A stretch of DNA of 64,000 bases from NCBI GenBank assembly GCA_021199335.1, contig JAJQIG010000056.1:1-64000 (forward strand), written 5' to 3'. Shown piece by piece: positions 53,158 through 60,897 of this stretch; positions within the stretch are counted from its first letter, which is position 1, and each line of letters starts with the position of its first letter. The notes below the pieces were generated by a model. That model was not told where the DNA came from. It did no database searches and saw nothing but the letters and a program-made list of their open reading frames with translations. This stretch comes from Oscillospiraceae bacterium (GTDB taxonomy: Bacteria; Bacillota; Clostridia; Oscillospirales; Ruminococcaceae). The position numbers and the translations under genes are program-made.

Positions 53158-53772
53158 TTATTCCTCGTAATTTTCATAACCATCACGAATTTGTTCAATT
53201 GTACCCTTAAGCAGACAATTATCTGTATTTATATCATAATTTCTGTAATCCCATTCGGGAACGTTATCGAATCCGCTGCTTGAGTAAAAAATCCCGGAAT
53301 GACCGTCAGCGTCAGTTTTCTTAATTGCTTCAAGAAGCTCAAATGCAGGCATATCATCAACGATACTTCGCCCTGCACCGTCAAGGATTTTGGGGTAAGC
53401 ACGACCGTGTCCTTTTGGCATATCACTGATTTCAAGAAGCTCAATACTAAAGACCTGCTCACAGCCAAAATCGTAGGTCATTTCAATAGTATCGCCAATA
53501 TTCATACCAAGCTTTCCAATTTTGTAAAGTCCAAGCAGATCGTAAGGCTCATCTTCATTATAAGGCAGATCCTCGAAATCTTCCTCTGTCAGAAAAAATG
53601 ATGTGCCCTTGTATTTCATCTCAAATAAGTGATATGCCATAGTATCAAAGGTTGCCAGCACCATATATCCAAGCTCGGCAAGAGTGTAATTTGATGAAAC
53701 TGCGGCTGTCCGCCATATTTTGTTATCGCATTCAGCATAGATGATTTTAAATGTGTAGATTTGTACTGCCAT
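53158..53772 (-). CDS. plasmid pRiA4b ORF-3-like protein
   Basis: 204 aa matching the pRiA4b_Orf3 domain (PF07929): YTFKIIYAECDNKIWRTAAVSSNYTLAELGYMVLATF, MKYKGTSFFLTEEDFEDL, IGDTIEMTYDFGCEQVFSIEL and YPKILDGAGRSIVDD. This family is often a passenger of mobile elements; biochemical role unknown. Last gene of a minus operon after DUF218 and HAD genes (10-nt gap). Ribosome site GAGG. Confidence 0.85.
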   Translation of the reverse strand: MAVQIYTFKIIYAECDNKIWRTAAVSSNYTLAELGYMVLATFDTMAYHLFEMKYKGTSFFLTEEDFEDLPYNEDEPYDLLGLYKIGKLGMNIGDTIEMTYDFGCEQVFSIELLEISDMPKGHGRAYPKILDGAGRSIVDDMPAFELLEAIKKTDADGHSGIFYSSSGFDNVPEWDYRNYDINTDNCLLKGTIEQIRDGYENYEE

Positions 53773-53782
53773 AAATTTTACC

Positions 53783-54421
53783 TCATTTCAATGCTTGTTT
53801 TTGCTTCTTTATCTCCATAATATCCCATAAGCTATCCACCGCATAATCCGCCTTCTGATACTCATTAATGGGCTGCTGATATATACTGAACCCCTGCCTA
53901 ACCCAAATAGTTTTCATTCCAAGCTTTTTGGCAGGCTCAATATCATTATCAATCCTATCACCTATCATAACAGCATTTTCAGGCAGACAGTCTGCACGTT
54001 TCAAAGCTCGCAAGAAAATCTCGCTGTCAGGCTTGGCAACTCCTTCTTCGGCAGAAGCTATTACAAGCTTTATGTATTTCATAAGTCCCCAGTTTTCAAG
54101 GCGATTTTCCGTGCCAAGTGACTGATTAGCTATTACACCAATGCTGTATCCCTTTACACAAAGAGCATTTAGGACAGCTTCTGCTTCTTCATAAGGCTTT
54201 TCAAATTCATGATGCCACGGAGTTTTTGTAAGTCCGAAGAATTTTAGGGCTTCAATATCACCCTTAAGGTTTTGCTTTGCAAAAAATATACGTTTTTCAT
54301 TAAATTCCTCAAAAGTAATATCAGTTCCTGCAATAGCATCTCTTATTCGATGATTATAGCATTCTGTTTCATCGATAAGGGTTGAGCCGACATCAAAAAA
54401 TATCCATTTAATTCTGTTCAT
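53783..54421 (-). CDS. HAD-IA hydrolase
   Basis: 212 aa. Motif I KWIFFDVGSTLIDE, where the second catalytic Asp is replaced by Ser (DVGST), as in a few divergent HAD enzymes. Motif II GVIANQS, motif III KPDSEIFLRAL and motif IV MIGDRIDNDIEPAKKLG are present. A small phosphatase or dehalogenase-like enzyme, substrate unknown. Ribosome site GGGGGA. Confidence 0.88.
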   Translation of the reverse strand: MNRIKWIFFDVGSTLIDETECYNHRIRDAIAGTDITFEEFNEKRIFFAKQNLKGDIEALKFFGLTKTPWHHEFEKPYEEAEAVLNALCVKGYSIGVIANQSLGTENRLENWGLMKYIKLVIASAEEGVAKPDSEIFLRALKRADCLPENAVMIGDRIDNDIEPAKKLGMKTIWVRQGFSIYQQPINEYQKADYAVDSLWDIMEIKKQKQALK

Positions 54422-54454
54422 TGTAAATGTCCCCCGAAATATTTTTATAGTAAA

Positions 54455-55060
54455 TCACATAATATCAAGATAATGCTTAATATCACCAACAAATTGATTT
54501 CCACATCTGGCAAGCTCGCCGAGAACTCTGTCTGTTCCATATTCGGTTTTATGCCAATTCTCCTTGGTAATGTTGTAGCAATGGACAGGACAAACCTTTA
54601 TGTCAACATTTGGGAAAGCCATCTGATATAACATCAGACAGCGGCGGGCGTGAAAGGCTTTACAGACAATTATAGCTGTTTTTATCTCGATCCCTTTTTT
54701 GTCAACAGCTTCACGGGAGAAAAAAGCGTTATCACGGGTATGCCCCGATTTGTTTTCTTCAATAATTGCTGTTATCGGAACACCGTTTTTTACCAAAACA
54801 TCTGTAAAGAATTCACAGTCGGAATGATAATCTCCGTCATAAATGTCTGCTTTGGAACGGACACCATGCCACTTGTCAGCTTTAACGCTTATCCCACCTG
54901 ACGGAACAAGCCATTCAGCCATACCTTTAAGATACAATTCTGCGGCATATTCGGGCTGTTCGGAATGCGATCCACCCGGAAGAAATATAGCATCAACCTT
55001 CTGCGGTTCATCGGACACAAATATATAATCTGATATATCGGTAATGATTCTGTTTGTCAT
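54455..55060 (-). CDS. YdcF-like DUF218 (ElyC/SanA family) protein
   Basis: 201 aa. KVDAIFLPGGSHSEQPEYAAELYLKG, WLVPSGGI, ENKSGHTRDNAFFSRE and IIVCKAFHARRCLMLYQMAFP follow the DUF218 pattern. No transmembrane helix, so cytoplasmic like YdcF rather than the envelope ElyC/SanA members. Function unknown. First gene of the three-gene minus operon. Confidence 0.85.
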   Translation of the reverse strand: MTNRIITDISDYIFVSDEPQKVDAIFLPGGSHSEQPEYAAELYLKGMAEWLVPSGGISVKADKWHGVRSKADIYDGDYHSDCEFFTDVLVKNGVPITAIIEENKSGHTRDNAFFSREAVDKKGIEIKTAIIVCKAFHARRCLMLYQMAFPNVDIKVCPVHCYNITKENWHKTEYGTDRVLGELARCGNQFVGDIKHYLDIM

Positions 55061-55074
55061 AAGTGGCCTCCATT

Positions 55075-55101
55075 AATTGTGCAACGCAGCGCTGCACAAT
55101 T
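55075..55101. other. perfect hairpin upstream of the DUF218 gene
   Basis: AATTGTGCA-acgcagcgc-TGCACAATT: 9-bp stem in the leader of the minus operon, right before its start; possible operator or RNA stem. Confidence 0.45.
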
Positions 55102-55159
55102 ATTTGATCCTTTTATTTTAGAAATTAAGCAAATCTATCGTTTCTGTGTTCTTGGTTAA

Positions 55160-55188
55160 ATTATAACACTTTTCAGCGTATAAATCAA
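55160..55188 (-). promoter_or_regulatory. sigma-A promoter of the DUF218-HAD-pRiA4b operon
   Basis: On the minus strand: TTGATT, 17 bp, TATAAT. Confidence 0.75.
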
Positions 55189-55226
55189 TGCTTTTTAGTG
55201 CAATATTTCCTCAAATATGCTTTACA

Positions 55227-55255
55227 TTGACAAATCCCTAAAAAAATATTATCAT
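55227..55255 (+). promoter_or_regulatory. promoter of sigma-like gene 1
   Basis: TTGACA, 17 bp, TATCAT. The block TTGACA..ATCC..AAAAAATATTATCATAAACTTA is almost the same as the one at 56981, upstream of the paralogue. Confidence 0.7.
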
Positions 55256-55325
55256 AAACTTACCAACCATTTTGAAAAACTCCCCACTATATTATCAAGA
55301 ACGTTCTTAAAGCGAGGGAAAAGCA

Positions 55326-56924
55326 ATGAAAAAGCAGGATGCGGACAAGCTCATATCTTCCTACATAAAAAAGCTGTTCCGTTTTGCAATGTCAAGGCTG
55401 TCGAAGATCGACGAAGCGGAGGAGCTTGCGGCGGAGGTAACCTTTCAGGTTTACACTTCATTGTTGAAACAGGACAATATTGAAAACCTTGACGGCTATA
55501 TCTACCGCATTGCGAAAAATGTCTATGCAAACTATATCGGCGGCAGAAAGCAGATCACCGCCGTTGACGGGCTTGAGTATGTCCCCGACAGCAGAGATTT
55601 CACGCAGGAGATAATAGAAAGCGAAAGCTATGGTATTCTGCGGCGTGAGATAACCTATCTTTCAAAGCTGCAGCGTGAGATAATCGTCCTGCATTATTTC
55701 CACGACAAAAGAGTCAAGGAAATTGCAACGCTTCTTTCCCTTAACGAAAATACGGTAAAATGGCATTTAGCCTGCTCACGAAAGGAGTTAATCTTAGGTA
55801 TGGAAAAGACAAGAACTACGGGAACTCTCGGCACAGAGCCGATACGTTTATGTAATATGGGGCATTGCGGTTGTTCGGGATCAAAAGGTGATACCGCAGA
55901 CTTTCTCGCAAAGGTCATCACACAGAATATCGCTTATGCGGCATATCATCAGCCGAGAACTATCAACGAAATTGCCGAGGAGCTTGGTATCAATCCTATA
56001 TTCGTTGAGGACGAGGTATCCGTTCTAGAAGAAAACGGATATATGGACAAGTTAAAAAATGGAAGATACCGCACCAATATACGAATATATGAGCCAAACG
56101 AAACTCGGCACAGGATCTACAGAGAGATCGAACCGAAGTACACTAAACTTTTTGCCGAAAAATTCTTCGCACCGATTCTTGAAACAATAACCGAAATACC
56201 CGAATGGCTTCACATTCCCGACAATGACATAAACCTTATGAAATGGTGTCTTGTGTGCTTTATGTCCCATAAGCTTATAGCGGCAAATGGCTGCGACTAT
56301 TCAAAATATTACATAAAGCGTCCCGATGGCGGCGATTATATTGCTTTTGCTGTCCTTGACGTAAAGCCCGATTGGGACACAAGCGAAGCCGATCCGGATA
56401 TTTATTGGAGCTGCGGAGATATGGGGCGGAACAACTTTTCAAACGGAATATGGTGGAAGAGCTGGCAGTTTGACTGCTGCTGGACCGGGAGAACAGGCGG
56501 CTGGAGGGATAATCTTAACGAGGATTTTGACAAGATATGTTTTTGGTTGAAAAATCAACTTCCCGAAACCACAGCCAATGCCGAAAGCTACGCCCGCCTG
56601 CTTGAAAAGGGTTATCTTATAAAAAACAGCGACGGGTACAAGTGCAATCTTATTCTTTGTGACAGTGAAAGAAAGTGGCTTGAATATATTCCCGAAGCCA
56701 CAGAAGAAATAAAGGACTTGTCCTGCCAATATGCCGCCGAGGTAGAGAAAGCGGAGCTTATCGGTCAGCCCGAGCATATGCACGAACTGATAAAGTGTCA
56801 GAGCAAAAACGCCGCCGGATACCTTCACACGAGAGTGATGAAAGCCTTGCTTGATATGGGCGTGCTGAAAATGCCGACCAAGGAGCAGGCAAAGGGGCTT
56901 TGCACTATTATGTTTATGGGGTGA
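55326..56924 (+). CDS. sigma-70-family (ECF-like) factor with ~350-aa C-terminal extension, copy 1
   Basis: 532 aa. Region 2: LISSYIKKLFRFAMSRLSKIDEAEELAAEVTFQVY...YIYRIAKNVYANYIGGRKQ. Region 4: LSKLQREIIVLHYFHDKRVKEIATLLSLNENTVKWHL. Then a Cys-rich joint (CNMGHCGCSGSKGD), a winged-helix-like part (PRTINEIAEELGINPIFVEDEVSVLEENGYM) and a long domain ending at MFMG. ECF factors are usually about 180 aa; the extension likely senses a signal directly, as in other one-component ECF groups. No anti-sigma gene adjoins. Confidence 0.8.
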   Translation: MKKQDADKLISSYIKKLFRFAMSRLSKIDEAEELAAEVTFQVYTSLLKQDNIENLDGYIYRIAKNVYANYIGGRKQITAVDGLEYVPDSRDFTQEIIESESYGILRREITYLSKLQREIIVLHYFHDKRVKEIATLLSLNENTVKWHLACSRKELILGMEKTRTTGTLGTEPIRLCNMGHCGCSGSKGDTADFLAKVITQNIAYAAYHQPRTINEIAEELGINPIFVEDEVSVLEENGYMDKLKNGRYRTNIRIYEPNETRHRIYREIEPKYTKLFAEKFFAPILETITEIPEWLHIPDNDINLMKWCLVCFMSHKLIAANGCDYSKYYIKRPDGGDYIAFAVLDVKPDWDTSEADPDIYWSCGDMGRNNFSNGIWWKSWQFDCCWTGRTGGWRDNLNEDFDKICFWLKNQLPETTANAESYARLLEKGYLIKNSDGYKCNLILCDSERKWLEYIPEATEEIKDLSCQYAAEVEKAELIGQPEHMHELIKCQSKNAAGYLHTRVMKALLDMGVLKMPTKEQAKGLCTIMFMG

Positions 56925-56946
56925 ATCTATCAATAAAAAACGCCGG

Positions 56947-56979
56947 AAGCGCACAGCGGAGAAATCTGCTGTGCGCTTT
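56947..56979 (+). terminator. hairpin/terminator after sigma-like gene 1
   Basis: AAGCGCACAGC pairs with GCTGTGCGCTTT; the T tract is short and runs into the next -35 box. Confidence 0.55.
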
Positions 56980-56980
56980 C

Positions 56981-57009
56981 TTGACATAATCCTCAAAAAA
57001 TATTATCAT
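56981..57009 (+). promoter_or_regulatory. promoter of sigma-like gene 2
   Basis: TTGACA, 17 bp, TATCAT; near-identical to the promoter of copy 1, suggesting shared or mutual control. Confidence 0.7.
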
Positions 57010-57073
57010 AAACTTATCGAATCAAATCAAAAATCTGCGACTTATAAGTGAAAGCTTTCAAAAGAGGTGTACT

Positions 57074-58681
57074 ATGCACATAAACGACATCGAAAACATA
57101 ATGAATTATCTGTTTTCTGCCGCACTGAAAAAATGCGGTAACTTTGAGGACGCAGAGGATCTGACAAGCGAAACGCTGCTTGCCGCTTTGAAGTATCCCA
57201 AGGAGATAAAGGATATGAAAAAGTGGCTGTCGGCGGTGCTAAACCACAAGTATTACGATATGCTCAGGCGGAAATATAAGCTCCCGACGGTAAGCATCAA
57301 CCTTGTTCCCGAGGATATGTTTCCCTGTGAAGAAGAGAATGCCGATATGCCAAGTGCCGAAGAAATACGCCGGGAGGTGGCATATCTTTCGGGAAAGTAT
57401 CGTGAGGTTATTGTCCGTCACTATCTTAACGGTGAAAAAGTGCAGAGCATTGCCGATAAGCTGGATATCCCCAAAGGTACGGTGCTGTCAAGGCTGTCCG
57501 CAGGCAGAGAGCAGATACGGAAAGGATTTGATTCTATGGAACGTTACGAAAAGCAAAGCTATCAGCCCGAACGGCTTGATATTACCTGCAACGGATGTAT
57601 GGGACTGAACGGCGAGCCTTTTTCGCTGGCTGACGATGATATGATGAAGCAGAATATTCTTATCGCTGCTTACGAAAAGCCTGTTACATGCGTTGAGATC
57701 GCACTTGCTCTCGGTATCCCTACGGCGTATATTGAAAATGCGGTCAATGACCTTGTAAGCTCCGAGCTTATGCAGAAAAAGGGCGATAAGGTCTTTACGG
57801 ATTTTATGATAATCACTCCCGAACAGGTTTTAAAAGGTCTTGATGTTCAGATTGAATTTTCTAAAAGGCATTATAATACTATCTGGGAGCTGTTCAGCGA
57901 TTTTCTTGCAGAGATAAGGGAGAGCACCAAAGATATATGCCTTAGAGAAAGTGAACAGCGCAAGCTGGAATACTTCTTCGTTCTGCATCTGTTCTCAACC
58001 GGAATTTATCAGGCGGTACAGCGCATAGTACCGTCAAAGGAGGAATTTCCTCTCCGCCCGGACGGTGGAAAATGGATAGCATTCGGAAACCAATATCCTC
58101 TTGACTTTGATTTTGAAAATTACAGATTTTCAAAATATTGTTATGGCGGAGAAAGACGCTCATACGAGGAAAATTTTTTCGGCTCCAAGTCCGTTGACCT
58201 GCATATTTATGACGCACAGCCAGACCTTAACAAATATCAGCACGGCGAAAAAATGCTGGACGATGAAATATTTATGAAAATGCTGTATGTCATTTACAAG
58301 GGCATACCCTTCAATTACACGGGCATTGACCCTATGTATCTGAGTCGTATTCCACATCTTGTTGAATGTCGGCTACTCCGCATAGAAGATGATAAGCCTC
58401 GGGTTGATATTCCCGTAATTCCAAAGCAGAAATATGACGAGCTGGACAAGCTGCGCATCAAGAAAATCTATGAATTTGCGGATATGTTCGAGCCTCTTCT
58501 TCGTGAAATAATGCCCAAGCTGAAATTTGATGTGCCAAAGCACCTTGAAGGTCGTGTGGCGGAATTCAGAAAGTACAAATGCTATGCTTTTCCCATGGCG
58601 GTCATCAAAGAAGCAATGGAAAAGGGCGATTTCTACTCCGAAAACTGTACGCCGCCTATGGTTATGGTGATTGAAGAATAG
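57074..58681 (+). CDS. sigma-70-family (ECF-like) factor with long C-terminal extension, copy 2
   Basis: 535 aa paralogue of copy 1. Region 2 NYLFSAALKKCGNFEDAEDLTSETLLAAL...WLSAVLNHKYYDMLRRK. Region 4 LSGKYREVIVRHYLNGEKVQSIADKLDIPKGTVLSRL. Then ITCNGCMGLNGEPFSLADDD, a winged-helix-like stretch (PVTCVEIALALGIPTAYIENAVNDLVSSELM) and a ~330-aa domain with LRPDGGKWIAFG and ENCTPPMVMVIEE at the end. Same architecture, low identity outside motifs, so an old duplication. Ribosome site AAAGAGGTG. Confidence 0.8.
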   Translation: MHINDIENIMNYLFSAALKKCGNFEDAEDLTSETLLAALKYPKEIKDMKKWLSAVLNHKYYDMLRRKYKLPTVSINLVPEDMFPCEEENADMPSAEEIRREVAYLSGKYREVIVRHYLNGEKVQSIADKLDIPKGTVLSRLSAGREQIRKGFDSMERYEKQSYQPERLDITCNGCMGLNGEPFSLADDDMMKQNILIAAYEKPVTCVEIALALGIPTAYIENAVNDLVSSELMQKKGDKVFTDFMIITPEQVLKGLDVQIEFSKRHYNTIWELFSDFLAEIRESTKDICLRESEQRKLEYFFVLHLFSTGIYQAVQRIVPSKEEFPLRPDGGKWIAFGNQYPLDFDFENYRFSKYCYGGERRSYEENFFGSKSVDLHIYDAQPDLNKYQHGEKMLDDEIFMKMLYVIYKGIPFNYTGIDPMYLSRIPHLVECRLLRIEDDKPRVDIPVIPKQKYDELDKLRIKKIYEFADMFEPLLREIMPKLKFDVPKHLEGRVAEFRKYKCYAFPMAVIKEAMEKGDFYSENCTPPMVMVIEE

Positions 58682-58685
58682 CATT

Positions 58686-58716
58686 AGCGCACGGTGGAAG
58701 TTTTGCCGTGCGCTTT
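58686..58716 (+). terminator. terminator after sigma-like gene 2
   Basis: GCGCACGG pairs with CCGTGCGC, then TTTG; reused in the remnant at 59872. Confidence 0.6.
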
Positions 58717-58776
58717 GTATTTTACGCTGTATGATAAAAACATCGCATAGGGGAAAACCATATAAAAACCCAGATA

Positions 58777-59592
58777 TCAAACCTTTTCTGCAATCAGTAC
58801 GTCCATACAATGCTTATGAGGAATACCACTGCTGTTGCAGTCAAAGATCCACTCCTCGTTTTTATGGAACAGCCAATCGTGGTAATACATAAACAGCTCA
58901 CCCGACTTCCAGCTATCCACAACAAATTCGCCTTTTTCCGTATCGGGCGGAAGAAGGATAAACGGCTTCTCTACAAAAACATTTATAACATTGATACCAT
59001 TCGTAGCCGTATGGGCTTTAAGATTATTGACCATATTTTCTCGTAATTCAAGAGGAATATAATGAAAAACACCACTTGAAAAGATGATGTCATAGTCAGC
59101 TTTAAGTCTGAAATCTCTCACATCTGCCTTGAAAAAGTCAACCTTTACACCGTAAGTATCGGCAAGCTCCCTTGCCTTTGACAGTCCCTGTTCAGAAGCG
59201 TCAAACGCTGCAACATCATAACCGTTTCTTGCAAGAAAAACAGCGTCCTTGCCTTCTCCGCAGCCAATATCAAGCACCTTATACGGCTTAACAGGCGGCT
59301 TCATTCGCATTATCTCATAACACAGATCGTTAGGCTTTAAGCCCCAATAATACCCTTCATTGCCGTACCGTTTGTCATAATCGGTGACGGATTGCGATGG
59401 ATACCCCAACAGCGAATCAATAGATATTTTCAGAACAGCAGCGATCTGCGGCAGAAGCTCAATATCGGGACAGGAAGTACCGTTTTCCCATTTGGAGATT
59501 GCCTGAAAAGAAACGTGCAGCTTTTCGGCTAACGCCTGCTGTGTCAATCCAAGCGCTTTTCGCTTTTCGGATATTACTTTGCCAATATTCAT
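58777..59592 (-). CDS. XRE HTH fused to a class I SAM methyltransferase
   Basis: 271 aa. Residues 1-~65 are an XRE HTH (KVISEKRKALGLTQQALAEKLHVSFQAISKWENGTSCPDIELLP...IDSLLG). The rest is a SAM-dependent methyltransferase of the TehB/UbiE type (YKVLDIGCGEGKDAVFLARNGYDVAAFD, IIFSSGVFHYIP). ATG 59592 after GAAGGAGGG is the start, not the track's 59757. Its target is unknown; the HTH may repress its own gene. It lies between sigma-like gene 2 and the remnant tail of a third copy, in opposite orientation. Confidence 0.88.
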   Translation of the reverse strand: MNIGKVISEKRKALGLTQQALAEKLHVSFQAISKWENGTSCPDIELLPQIAAVLKISIDSLLGYPSQSVTDYDKRYGNEGYYWGLKPNDLCYEIMRMKPPVKPYKVLDIGCGEGKDAVFLARNGYDVAAFDASEQGLSKARELADTYGVKVDFFKADVRDFRLKADYDIIFSSGVFHYIPLELRENMVNNLKAHTATNGINVINVFVEKPFILLPPDTEKGEFVVDSWKSGELFMYYHDWLFHKNEEWIFDCNSSGIPHKHCMDVLIAEKV

Positions 59593-59617
59593 ATATTTAC
59601 CCTCCTTCGCTGTTTTT

Positions 59618-59646
59618 ATTATATCATCGTATATCCGGAAATTCAA
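59618..59646 (-). promoter_or_regulatory. sigma-A promoter of the XRE-methyltransferase gene
   Basis: On the minus strand: TTGAAT, 17 bp, TATAAT. Confidence 0.75.
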
Positions 59647-59776
59647 TAACCGACTTGTTGAACAATCGGTATGTATTCTATCAACAGTTGAAAATACAAA
59701 ACCTCCTAGACTTAAACGAGCCAAGGAGGTCAGCTTTTTTCCTACACCAATCTGCAAAGAGATTGTTCCTTCAGAA

Positions 59777-59870
59777 CTTTTCCCATGGCGGTCTCAAGGA
59801 AGCAATGGCAAAAGACGATTTCTACTCCGAAAACTGTACACCGCCTATGGTTATGGTGATTGAGGAATGA
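59777..59870 (+). pseudogene. 3'-end remnant of a third sigma-like gene
   Basis: About 94 nt nearly identical to 58589-58681, the last ~30 codons of sigma-like gene 2 (KEAMAKDDFYSENCTPPMVMVIEE, stop). One base is lost near 59791 (GTC-TCAAGG for GTCATCAAAG). The following hairpin is also kept. The rest of the gene is absent. Confidence 0.8.
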
Positions 59871-59871
59871 T

Positions 59872-59905
59872 AAAATCACACGACTTAGTTCTGCCGTGCG
59901 ATTTT
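59872..59905 (+). terminator. remnant terminator hairpin behind the third copy
   Basis: AAAATCACACGAC facing GCCGTGCGATTTT, imperfect; homologous in position to 58686-58716. Confidence 0.5.
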
Positions 59906-59932
59906 GCATAAATCGGTATTTGACGAATAAAC

Positions 59933-59961
59933 AAAAAGCGTGAGTTTTTTGCTCACGCTTT
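59933..59961 (-). terminator. terminator of the GNAT gene
   Basis: AAAGCGTGAG/CTCACGCTTT stem that overlaps the GNAT stop codon; minus-strand T run from the A run at left. Confidence 0.75.
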
Positions 59962-60453
59962 ACTGTTGTCTATAAATTTCTCCATTATGTAACGCTTAAC
60001 AACCGCCCCGTTTGACATTTTTTGTTCTGCTTCAGACGTAATATGAAATCCACACTTAAAATAACATTGCTGAGCTTGTATATTGCTTTGGTCTGTATAA
60101 AGTCCTATTGAAACATATCCACGTGATCCCAAATTTTCAATTATTTCAGTTATGACACATTGACCTATGCCGCAATTTTGATATTCGGGGAGTAAGGCTA
60201 TCATTTTAATGTATGCTTTTTTATCTTCTGCGGATAAACCGTTTATCCCCAACCATCCTATGGGTTTAGAATCATCATAGATAATGTAATCTTCCTCATC
60301 CGAGTCCTGCAGCCATTCGGTAATCGCAGCAGCCCAAATATTTACTGTGGTTGGAGTTTCGTTCAAAACAGTCATAACAGACTCATTATTCATAAGTTCT
60401 TGCAGAAAAGGTGCATCATTCTCATTAACCATAATGATTTCAATTTTTCTCAT
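59953..60453 (-). CDS. GNAT-family N-acetyltransferase
   Basis: 166 aa. Acetyl-CoA site in IALLPEYQNCGIGQCVITEI and a C-terminal VSIGLYTDQSNIQAQQCYFKCGF. The acceptor is unknown (small molecule, antibiotic or protein). Ribosome site AAGGAGA. Single gene with its own terminator. Confidence 0.88.
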   Translation of the reverse strand: MRKIEIIMVNENDAPFLQELMNNESVMTVLNETPTTVNIWAAAITEWLQDSDEEDYIIYDDSKPIGWLGINGLSAEDKKAYIKMIALLPEYQNCGIGQCVITEIIENLGSRGYVSIGLYTDQSNIQAQQCYFKCGFHITSEAEQKMSNGAVVKRYIMEKFIDNSKA

Positions 60454-60664
60454 TAATTATCTCCTTGAAAAAACATAGATTATTTATTTTAAGTTTATTC
60501 CATCATACCCCAAATCAAAAACGCAGTCAAGACGAAAGAGCAGCTATTTTGAAGAAAGAACATTTCAACAAAAAGTCAATTCTGCACTTTCTGAAAAACT
60601 TCATCACAGATCAAGCCCAACAACTTGTAATCTGCGCACAGTACAGAAGTGTCAAATTGAGATT
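60454..60664 (+). other. non-coding gap
   Basis: AT-rich, no gene seen; holds the upstream region of the GNAT gene on its left. Confidence 0.35.
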
Positions 60665-60870
60665 TTTGAAAAAATCAGAAATATAGATTTTTTCAAAGTT
60701 TCGCTTGTTATCCTGCGAGCAAAACGCCTATATATCGCTATCTAAAAACGAAAAATGTACAGTTTTTCATCGCTTGCGAGTATTTCCGAAAAGATACGTA
60801 TCTTTTCCACGCTTGCGGGCTTTCAGCCCAAAAGTCATATGACTTTTCAACGCTTGCGGGTATCTTCATC
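60665..60870 (+). repeat. cluster of spaced palindromes with a repeated CGCTTGCG(G/A)G box
   Basis: Four inverted repeats in a row: TTTGAAAAAATC/GATTTTTTCAAA (60665-60697), GAAAAATGTACAGTTTTTC (60750-60768), GAAAAGATACGTATCTTTTC (60788-60807, perfect) and AAAAGTCATATGACTTTT (60830-60847, perfect). The last three are each followed within 2-3 nt by CGCTTGCGAG or CGCTTGCGGG (60771, 60810, 60851), giving a period of about 40 nt. The first is followed by a variant, CGCTTG-ttatcct-GCGAG. Not a CRISPR: spacers and repeats do not fit. Confidence 0.7.
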
Positions 60871-60897
60871 ACAAATCGTATTCAACCGGGTTGAAAC

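Noticed and set aside
59702-59733. A functional terminator (ACCTCC/AGGAGGT with T6 following)
   Set aside because: The stem is only 7 bp with a long loop and lies in the leftover DNA beside the third sigma-like copy; kept as unexplained.
59499-59870. 123-aa plus-strand ORF ending in ENCTPPMVMVIEE
   Set aside because: Only the last ~25 residues are real (remnant of the third sigma-like gene). The front is the antisense of the XRE-methyltransferase gene and its promoter.
60665-60870. CRISPR array
   Set aside because: The repeated box is only ~10 nt, the palindromes differ from each other, spacing is uneven and no cas genes are present.
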